From Akkermansiaceae bacterium UBA3385 (lineage in GTDB: Bacteria > Verrucomicrobiota > Verrucomicrobiia > Verrucomicrobiales > Akkermansiaceae): DNA of 46,834 bases. The translations under genes and the position numbers were made by a program. The stretch's first letter is position 1. Each line of letters starts with the position of its first letter. The stretch spans positions 1 to 46,834 of the forward strand of contig DEPT01000018.1 of NCBI GenBank assembly GCA_002358905.1. The letters are read 5' to 3'. Of the stretch, positions 41,757-46,834 are shown one piece after another. Under the pieces are notes generated by a model. It was not told the origin of the DNA, did no database searches, and saw only the letters and a list, made by a program, of their open reading frames with translations.

Positions 41757-42833
41757 TTACTCACCCAGGGCGCAGGCCAGCGTCTGAGCCACACCCTCGA
41801 ATGCTGCGGCCACTCGATTGGAGCCGGTATCCTCCAGCGCCACCGGGCGCCCCTGGTCACCACCCTCGCGGGTGCGCATATCCAGAGGAATCTTACCCAG
41901 CATAGGCACGCCAAGCCTCACAGCCTCGCGGTCGCCGCCATGCTGACCGAAAATATAGTGCACTGTCTCATCTGTGGGGCAGATGAAATAGCTCATATTC
42001 TCCACAATACCAAGGATGGGCACATCTGTTCGCTGGTACAAACCGATAGCCTTGCGGGCATCGATAAGGGCCATTTCCTGCGGTGTGGTGACCACCACCA
42101 CGCCGTCCAGCTGCACCGTCTGCACGATAGTGAGCTGAATATCACCCGTGCCGGGGGGCATATCCAGAATCAGGAAGTCCAGCTCGCCCCAGTCCGTCTC
42201 CTTCAGGAACTGCTGCGTGTAGCGCGTAGCCAGCGGGCCACGCACCGCCACGGGAGAAGCCTCATCCATCATAAGCCCCATGGAAAGCAACTTCACACCA
42301 TGCGCCTGGACAGGGATGAAACGTTCATCCTCACCGGCATCCGGCAGCTCCTTCGTGCCGAACATCAGTGCCATGGAAGGGCCGTAAATATCCAGGTCCA
42401 GCAGACCGGTTCGGTAGCCCAGACGGCTCAGCGCCACAGCCAGGTTGGCAGACACCGTACTCTTACCCACGCCTCCTTTGCCGGAGGAAATACCGATAAT
42501 ATGCTTCACTCCCGGCAGCGGAGTCTTCCATTTGGCGGGGTCGTCCTGCATAGCTGCCTTTTTCTCGACATCCGGGTTATGATACTCGATATCCACATCG
42601 ATACTCTTCACACCGGGCATCTCCTTCACCTCAGTCATCACGCTCTGGTACACAAAACGTGGCACGTCCTCATTCTTACTCTCGATGCGCAGCTCAATGC
42701 GCACCGCACCCTCTGCAGAAACCTCGATATTCTTCACCAGACCAAACGACACAATATCGCGGCTGAACCCCGGGTATTTCACCGTGGTCAGCGCCGCGCG
42801 AATCAGCTCAGGCGTTACTTTTGCATCACTCAT
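41757..42833 (-). CDS. apbC: Mrp/ApbC-type P-loop ATPase, iron-sulfur cluster carrier
   Basis: A 358-residue protein. The N-terminal MIP18/DUF59 domain (about 1-95) is followed by a deviant Walker A GISSGKGGVGKSTVSANLAVAL near residue 115, DLDIYGPSM, and DMPPGTGDIQLT. Family members load Fe-S clusters onto target proteins. The usual C-terminal CxxC cluster site after NMSYF reads ICPTDET here, with only one of the two cysteines, so cluster binding may differ. Upstream, TTGACA-17-CATAGT (42888-42860) is a plausible promoter with a leader of about 20 bases. It converges on dnaN. Confidence 0.9.
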   Translation of the reverse strand: MSDAKVTPELIRAALTTVKYPGFSRDIVSFGLVKNIEVSAEGAVRIELRIESKNEDVPRFVYQSVMTEVKEMPGVKSIDVDIEYHNPDVEKKAAMQDDPAKWKTPLPGVKHIIGISSGKGGVGKSTVSANLAVALSRLGYRTGLLDLDIYGPSMALMFGTKELPDAGEDERFIPVQAHGVKLLSMGLMMDEASPVAVRGPLATRYTQQFLKETDWGELDFLILDMPPGTGDIQLTIVQTVQLDGVVVVTTPQEMALIDARKAIGLYQRTDVPILGIVENMSYFICPTDETVHYIFGQHGGDREAVRLGVPMLGKIPLDMRTREGGDQGRPVALEDTGSNRVAAAFEGVAQTLACALGE

Positions 42834-43047
42834 ATCTCACAAAGCCCGCAGGCCTTGCTACTATGCGCCTTCCACCCCCGTTTGTCAAGGTGAAAGCCAG
42901 CCATGCGCAACCCGGCAGGCGTGTAAGTTTTTTGATTTCGGATGTATTAAGTTCCCTGCCTCAGCGACAAATAAATTCATTTTCGGCTTGACTTTCAATA
43001 TAAAATGGTGCATCTTTGCGGCTCACCAAACCCAATATTACTGAGTT

Positions 43048-43539
43048 ATGGCAAACATGAATGTTATTCTCGCTACGAAGATCGAAGGTCTGGGCTGTGA
43101 AGCCGACCTCGTTACCGTGAAGGCTGGTTACGGCCGCAACTACCTGATTCCTCAGGGCCTTGCGTTCGAAGCTACTCCCGCCAACCAGCGTTTCATCAAC
43201 ATGCTCCAGAAGAAGCGCGCTGAGCGCGAGGCCGCCGAGCTGGCCAACTTCCAGGAGATCGCTGCCAAGATTGCTGCCGTCACGGTCAACCTGACCCTCG
43301 AGGCTGGTGAGAATGGCAAGGTGTTCGGCGCCATCACCAACCAGCAGATTGCTGAAGGTCTGGCCGCTCAGGGCATCGAAATCGACCGCCACGCAATTGA
43401 GCTGGAGAAGCCGCTCAAGAAGTCCGGCACCTACGAGGTGGCTGCCAAGCTGCACGCCCAGGTGACCGCCAATGTGAAGGTGGTTCTCGTGGTAAAGGGT
43501 GAGACCGCTGCTCCCGCTGAGGAAGCTGTTGAGGCCTGA
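43048..43539 (+). CDS. rplI: Ribosomal protein bL9
   Basis: A 163-residue protein of the large ribosomal subunit. The N-terminal domain is typical: VILATKIEGLGCEADLVTVKAGYGRNYLIPQGLAFEAT. It is followed by the long connecting helix and the C-terminal domain with GKVFGAITNQQIAEGL. It is about 10-15 residues longer than common bL9 because of an Ala/Glu tail. It is transcribed alone, not in the usual rpsF-rpsR-rplI cluster. A possible promoter TTGACT-17-CATCTT (42988-43016) is weak at -10. Confidence 0.97.
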   Translation: MANMNVILATKIEGLGCEADLVTVKAGYGRNYLIPQGLAFEATPANQRFINMLQKKRAEREAAELANFQEIAAKIAAVTVNLTLEAGENGKVFGAITNQQIAEGLAAQGIEIDRHAIELEKPLKKSGTYEVAAKLHAQVTANVKVVLVVKGETAAPAEEAVEA

Positions 43540-43566
43540 TTTCTCCACACAGTACATTTCAAAGAA

Positions 43567-43606
43567 ACCCGCGCCGGCGAAACATCCGGCGCGGGTTTTG
43601 TGTTTT
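43567..43606 (+). terminator. Terminator of rplI
   Basis: An 11-bp stem, ACCCGCGCCGG (43567-43577) with CCGGCGCGGGT (43586-43596), then T-rich sequence. Confidence 0.92.
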
Positions 43607-43615
43607 AGGAACAGA

Positions 43616-43724
43616 AGCCCACGAAGTGGGCGATAGATAGAAGGCAGGGGTAAGCCCGCAAAGCGGGCGCAGCCTCTGCTAATCACACAAATATAAATGG
43701 AGCCCGTGAAACGGGTGACAGAAG
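43616..43724 (+). repeat. Left arm of the RAYT element
   Basis: Contains palindromes GCCCACGAAGTGGGC, GCCCGCAAAGCGGGC (enclosed by GCAGGGG and CCTCTGC) and GCCCGTGAAACGGGT, joined by spacers including GATAGAT and GAAGGCAGGGG. It ends GACAGAAG. Confidence 0.85.
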
Positions 43725-43745
43725 AGTGGATTATAATGATGAGGT

Positions 43746-44216
43746 TTACTCACTTACGCCGCGTCCGCTCCACCACCGGATATCCTCTACACTATATCCG
43801 TGTTTCTTCAAAAAACTGCAGAATTCAACCTGAGCAGTATGAGTCTGATGGTGCCCCTTCTGATTTTCGATGTATTGCACAACAGCATCTTTATTTGACT
43901 CACTCACCGAAAAAGCTCCATACCCTTCCTGCCATGCAAAATCTTTATAGTATAAGTCAGTTGTTTTTATCCACTTTGTAGTATTTGACTTTATATCACG
44001 AACAAAATCTGCCAGTGAAATACTGACTGGCAACGTGGTTAACACATGAATATGATCTGGTCGGCCTCCGACAATAAATGCCCGCCCGGACATATTGCGT
44101 ATCACACCTCCGATATAGTGAAAAACACGCGACAAATCCTCCTCTCTCATCATACAGCCACGGCTTTTCGTATGAAAGATAAGGTGCACATAGACATTTG
44201 TAAAAGAGTTCCCCAT
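43746..44216 (-). CDS. REP-associated tyrosine transposase (Y1/IS200-like)
   Basis: A 156-residue Y1 HUH single-strand transposase. Motifs are VYVHLIFHTKSR, the metal-binding HIH at residues 55-57 in GGRPDHIHVLT, WQEGYGAFSVSES, and the catalytic Tyr115 in VVQYIENQ. This pattern is typical of IS200-like and REP-associated transposases, which cut and rejoin single strands at palindromes. The full set of catalytic residues suggests an active enzyme. It has no accessory TnpB. It is flanked by inverted arms rich in palindromes, which probably are its substrates. Confidence 0.9.
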   Translation of the reverse strand: MGNSFTNVYVHLIFHTKSRGCMMREEDLSRVFHYIGGVIRNMSGRAFIVGGRPDHIHVLTTLPVSISLADFVRDIKSNTTKWIKTTDLYYKDFAWQEGYGAFSVSESNKDAVVQYIENQKGHHQTHTAQVEFCSFLKKHGYSVEDIRWWSGRGVSE

Positions 44217-44294
44217 AAGTTTTACTTTATCATACTAGCACAATCATTTCTGAATAGCAATAGGGACCTCGCTGCGCTTTTATGTGCAGCATAC

Positions 44295-44403
44295 CTTCTG
44301 TCACCCGTTTCACGGGCTCCATTTGTATCTATGGATTCAGCAGGGGCTACGCCCGCAAAACGGGCTTACCCCTGCCTTCCATCTATCGCCCACGAAGTGG
44401 GCT
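44295..44403 (-). repeat. Right arm of the RAYT element
   Basis: Inverted copy of the left arm with the same order of palindromes. GCAGGGG/CCCCTGC is perfect here. Small palindrome centres are flipped relative to the left arm (GAA versus TTC, CAAA versus TTTT). Confidence 0.85.
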
Positions 44404-44461
44404 TGCTTCGCCCTCACAAATAGCCGAGGCGTGCGCTAAATGCACCCGCCGCATTGGCTTG

Positions 44462-45235
44462 TTATTGCGCGGAAATCGCCGCTCCCATAAGCTCGGCAGC
44501 CTTCTTGCCACTCATGAGCATGCCGCCGAAAATCGGCCCCATACGGAAACTGCCGCTCACACCATTGGCTGCCATGCCGGAAACAAAGAGACCAGGGTAA
44601 ATTTCTTTGGTGTTATCGATGGTGGAGCGTTCGCCCTCGGCGGCATCCATGCTCATTTCCCCCACCACGCCACCCGTGGGCGTGTTCAGCTTCACACCGT
44701 TCTTGCGTGCCACTGTCTTAGCAATCTCGCAGTCATGGCCGGTGCCATCGAGAACCGTCTTAGAGATGATGGTCAGAGGATCCACATGAAGCCCCTCACG
44801 CAGCACGGGGGTCCAGTTGACCACCACGCCACCCACGCGGCCCTGCTTGTATACCACGTCTTCCACGGAATAGCAGTTGAAAATAGTGGCACCTGCCTGG
44901 GTGGCCTTGTACAGCAGACCGGCAGTTGCATGCACGGAATCGATGATATAAGTGCCGTCCTTATACGGCTTGTAGGTGAGCTCCAGCTCGCGGACGATGG
45001 GCATGGCCTCCTCCTGCACTACGATATCATTGAACATCATGGCGCCGCCCCACATGCCACCACCGGGGGAAAGCTTGCGGTCGAACAGGGCCACCTTGTG
45101 CCCGGCCTTGGCCAGATAGTATGCAGCAACAATACCGGAAGGGCCACCGCCTACAATGGCGGCATCCAGAACAAGATTGCTCTGCAATTTATTGAAATAC
45201 GACTCAATAATTCCGCTAGATACCAGTGTTTCCAT
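44462..45235 (-). CDS. thi4: Thi4-type thiazole synthase, His-containing (sulfide-using)
   Basis: A 257-residue FAD/NAD-binding protein making the thiazole half of thiamine. It has VGGGPSGIVAAYY near residue 30, LSPGGGMWGGAMMF near 60 and GMAANGVSGSFRMGPIFGGM near the C-terminus. In yeast Thi4 a Cys gives up its sulfur in a single-turnover reaction. Here the corresponding segment is REGLHVDPLTI with His150, as in methanogen enzymes that use free sulfide catalytically. The start at 45235 is set by the promoter; an ATG at 45250 lies inside the -10 box. It is divergent from thiE (116 bases apart). Confidence 0.93.
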   Translation of the reverse strand: METLVSSGIIESYFNKLQSNLVLDAAIVGGGPSGIVAAYYLAKAGHKVALFDRKLSPGGGMWGGAMMFNDIVVQEEAMPIVRELELTYKPYKDGTYIIDSVHATAGLLYKATQAGATIFNCYSVEDVVYKQGRVGGVVVNWTPVLREGLHVDPLTIISKTVLDGTGHDCEIAKTVARKNGVKLNTPTGGVVGEMSMDAAEGERSTIDNTKEIYPGLFVSGMAANGVSGSFRMGPIFGGMLMSGKKAAELMGAAISAQ

Positions 45236-45245
45236 GATGCTTCCT

Positions 45246-45274
45246 AGCATAGTTTCATCACCGGCTGGCTGCAA
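45246..45274 (-). promoter_or_regulatory. Promoter of thi4
   Basis: TTGCAG (45274-45269), 17 bases, TATGCT (45251-45246), read leftward. The ATG at 45235 is 10 bases beyond, a predicted leader of about 3 bases. No TPP riboswitch fits in the gap. Confidence 0.6.
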
Positions 45275-45317
45275 GCCAGAACCTTGACATATTGGGAGAA
45301 TCCAGCGTCTTTTTGCT

Positions 45318-45346
45318 TGTCGCAGCGCAGGCTTTGTGGCAGAGTT
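45318..45346 (+). promoter_or_regulatory. Possible promoter of thiE
   Basis: TTGTCG (45318-45323), 17 bases, CAGAGT (45341-45346), 5 bases before the ATG. The -10 box is poor and the call rests on position. Confidence 0.3.
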
Positions 45347-45351
45347 CTGCT

Positions 45352-45990
45352 ATGAAGAAAATTCTCAGAAATTGCCGTCTTTACGGGATTGTAGACATGG
45401 GCTACACTAAGCCTGACCAGGTGGAAGCGCGTACACATGCCCTCATTGACGGCGGCGTGAGAATCATCCAGCTCCGAGCCAAAGGAGTGGAACTGGCTCA
45501 GGTGAAAACCTGGGCCGTGACCATGCAGAGCATCTGCCGGGAACGCGGGGCTATCTTCGTGCTGAATGATTACCCGGAAATGGCCGCAGAAATCGGTGCC
45601 GATGCCGTGCATGTGGGGCAGGATGGCGGCAGCCTGGCTGAGGTGCGGCAGGTGGTCGGCGAGGGCGTGATTATCGGGCGCTCCACCCACAGCCTGGAGC
45701 AGGCCATACAGGCCCGGCAGGAGGGGGCAGACTACATCGGCTTCGGCCCGCTGTACCCCACCGGCACCAAGCCGGGCCGCCCGTCCATAGGTCTGGGCGA
45801 CATTGCTGCCGCCCAGGAAGCCGCGGGCGAAATGCCCCTGTTCTGCATAGGCGGCATCAATGAAACCACCCTGCCGGCTGTTCTGCAAGCCGGCGCCAGG
45901 CGCGTGGTGATTGTCTCCTGGCTTCTGCAGCAGGAGAATATCCCCGGAGCAGCGCAGACTGTCATCCGGCAGATAAAACAGTCTCAGTAA
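45352..45990 (+). CDS. thiE: Thiamine-phosphate synthase
   Basis: A 212-residue TIM-barrel enzyme that joins the pyrimidine diphosphate and the thiazole phosphate to give thiamine monophosphate. Motifs are LYGIVD at the N-terminus, IIQLRAKG, FVLNDYPEMAAEIGADAVHVGQDG, IIGRSTHS, DYIGFGPLYPTGTK and FCIGGINETT. Length is standard. I prefer the ATG at 45352 to an in-frame TTG 60 bases upstream, since the family begins just before RLYGIVD. It is divergent from thi4, and together they supply two steps of thiamine synthesis. Confidence 0.95.
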   Translation: MKKILRNCRLYGIVDMGYTKPDQVEARTHALIDGGVRIIQLRAKGVELAQVKTWAVTMQSICRERGAIFVLNDYPEMAAEIGADAVHVGQDGGSLAEVRQVVGEGVIIGRSTHSLEQAIQARQEGADYIGFGPLYPTGTKPGRPSIGLGDIAAAQEAAGEMPLFCIGGINETTLPAVLQAGARRVVIVSWLLQQENIPGAAQTVIRQIKQSQ

Positions 45991-46049
45991 GCTCTGCAAT
46001 AATTCACTTCCCTGTCGGCGGATCTCCTGGAGCAGCTTCACGGCTCTAT

Positions 46050-46065
46050 TCTACCACTTGGTAGA
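46050..46065. repeat. Palindrome between thiE and pstC
   Basis: TCTACCA-CT-TGGTAGA, a perfect 7-bp inverted repeat in the thiE-pstC gap. No T run follows, so it may be an operator or a weak terminator. Confidence 0.4.
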
Positions 46066-46098
46066 GTACATTTAAGAGAATGTTACAAATATGAAATG

Positions 46099-46127
46099 TT
46101 AGCAGAAAAAAGCTGTAGTGATAGAAT
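46099..46127 (+). promoter_or_regulatory. Possible promoter of pstC
   Basis: TTAGCA (46099-46104), 17 bases, TAGAAT (46122-46127). This would give a leader of about 93 bases containing GTCAC-7-GTGAC (46139-46155) and the hairpin at 46198-46219. Confidence 0.45.
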
Positions 46128-46197
46128 GTGAATATTTTGTCACGAGGTGTGTGACTTTTAGTTCACCAAAGCACCATTGCAGAGCGTGCTGAACCGT

Positions 46198-46219
46198 GGT
46201 TAACTATTTTCAGTTAACC
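46198..46219 (+). promoter_or_regulatory. Inverted repeat just upstream of the pstC start
   Basis: GGTTAACT (46198-46205) and AGTTAACC (46212-46219) form a perfect 8-bp stem with a 6-base loop, ending 7 bases before the ATG. It could be a repressor site or an RNA hairpin covering the ribosome-binding region. Confidence 0.5.
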
Positions 46220-46226
46220 GCACACT

Positions 46227-46834
46227 ATGCACAAACGCGATACTATTTTCTGTACAATCTGTAAAGCCGGGGCATTCGTGGCACTGCTACTGATGGTGGG
46301 CATTTTTGCTCAGCTGCTGATTCACTCAGCAGATGCCTGGAAGCATTTCGGGATTTCCTTTCTGTGGGGTGTTGACTGGGACCCCGCCATGGATATCTAT
46401 GGAGCTCTGCCGTCCATACTGGGAACCCTGTTTACCACGGGCTTGTCACTGGCACTGGCTATACCGCTGGCCTTTGCTGTAGCATTGCTGATTAGTGAGT
46501 TGCCGGAGTGGCTGAAGCGTCCGCTGAGCCAGTGTGTGGACCTGCTGGCGGCCATTCCTTCGGTGATTTACGGCATGTGGGGCTTGTTTGTACTGGTTCC
46601 GCTGATGCAAGAATATGTGCAGCCATTTCTGGCGGATACCCTGGGTATCATCCACCTGCCCGGGGGTGCCTGGCTGCTGGGTGAGGATGGTACCGGCAGC
46701 GGATTCGGGTTCCTGACTGCCGGGGTTATTCTGGCTCTCATGATTCTGCCCTACATGAGCGCGGTGATGCGCGATGTCTTCCGCATGACTCCGCCTGTGC
46801 TCCGTGAATCTGCCTACGGGCTGGGCTGCACCCG
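46227..46834 (+). CDS. pstC: Phosphate ABC transporter permease PstC (partial)
   Basis: The first 202 residues of an inner-membrane permease for high-affinity phosphate uptake. It shows an N-terminal membrane helix (AGAFVALLLMVGIFAQLLI), FLWGVDWDP, YGALPSILGTLFTTGLSLALAIPLAFAVALLI, AAIPSVIYGMWGLFVLVPLM and the EAA-like loop REsAYGLGCT at the right edge. The remaining residues and probably pstA, pstB and phoU lie beyond the window. An inverted repeat overlaps its leader. Confidence 0.93.
   Translation, partial: MHKRDTIFCTICKAGAFVALLLMVGIFAQLLIHSADAWKHFGISFLWGVDWDPAMDIYGALPSILGTLFTTGLSLALAIPLAFAVALLISELPEWLKRPLSQCVDLLAAIPSVIYGMWGLFVLVPLMQEYVQPFLADTLGIIHLPGGAWLLGEDGTGSGFGFLTAGVILALMILPYMSAVMRDVFRMTPPVLRESAYGLGCT

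Larger units (their letters stand above)
43616..44403. mobile_element. REP/RAYT-type element with 109-bp inverted arms
   Basis: A tyrosine transposase gene (43746-44216, minus) sits between inverted arms at 43616-43724 and 44295-44403. It fits between the rplI terminator and the convergent thi4 gene. The layout matches known REPtrons, where a RAYT is flanked by inverted REP palindromes. No target duplication was recognised. Confidence 0.8.

Noticed and set aside
45236..45351. A TPP riboswitch between thi4 and thiE
   Set aside because: The 116-base gap is filled by divergent promoters, the predicted thi4 leader is only a few bases, and no conserved TPP aptamer motifs were seen.
46081..46102. 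A Pho box made of TGTTAC and TGTTAG upstream of pstC
   Set aside because: The two hexamers are 16 bases apart instead of the 11-base spacing of PhoB sites, and the sequence does not match the usual box.

Overview
The window reads as a chromosomal stretch of a Gram-negative, gut-type anaerobe, most likely Akkermansia or a close relative in the Verrucomicrobiota. This is inferred from gene style, not from a marker gene. The signs are a large secreted GH2 beta-galactosidase with two discoidin-like domains, a giant type V autotransporter, lipid A processing by LpxI, a 1192-residue pyruvate:ferredoxin oxidoreductase, and a GC-rich genome with few Shine-Dalgarno sequences. No rRNA, tRNA, prophage or CRISPR array was found, and no gene-free stretch exceeds about 300 bases.

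Layout. 1-4016 (minus): an operon of an HtrA-like serine protease, a paralogous HtrA-like lipoprotein whose catalytic His and Asp are replaced, and a glycerophosphodiester phosphodiesterase-like protein cut by the window edge. 4158-7359 (plus): two diverged tandem paralogs of unknown function, then metK. 7416-13099: a small membrane protein, an M3 oligopeptidase, Hsp33, a lipoprotein and a secreted C39-like peptidase. 13163-18939: pyruvate dehydrogenase-type E1 alpha, E1 beta and E2 without E3, then lpxI, then a ribbon-helix-helix protein with mnmA. 18949-21400 (minus): a polyprenyl glycosylphosphotransferase, trmL and a DEDDy exonuclease. 21520-30656: the beta-galactosidase and the autotransporter, each closed by a strong terminator. 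30783-39082: a zinc-ribbon/TPM-like membrane protein, pyruvate:ferredoxin oxidoreductase, azlC-azlD, a CCA-type nucleotidyltransferase and a TM2 protein. 39083-39746: a four-helix-bundle gene flanked by mirror-image hairpin arrays. 39746-46834: a DJ-1/PfpI protein, dnaN, an Mrp-type P-loop ATPase, rplI, a REP-type tyrosine transposase element, divergent thi4 and thiE, and the start of pstC.

Two observations stand out. First, 39083-39746 looks like a self-contained unit: a 113-residue four-helix-bundle (23S-IVP/Avd-like) gene sits between two arrays of four hairpins each. The arrays are inverted relative to each other, share the linker ATTTCGTC, and carry stems that differ in sequence but stay paired. 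It is arranged like the REP/RAYT element at 43616-44403 but encodes no transposase, and it may be an undescribed mobile or RNA-based system. Second, about fifteen genes have a promoter of the form TTGNNN-17-TANNAT placed so that transcription would start only 0 to about 10 bases before the start codon. Leaderless or near-leaderless mRNAs therefore appear to be the normal arrangement here. dnaN, with a full Shine-Dalgarno, is an exception, and the pyruvate:ferredoxin oxidoreductase, autotransporter and pstC genes appear to have long leaders. The promoter positions also correct several start codons, because some apparent TTG starts are really the -35 hexamer.
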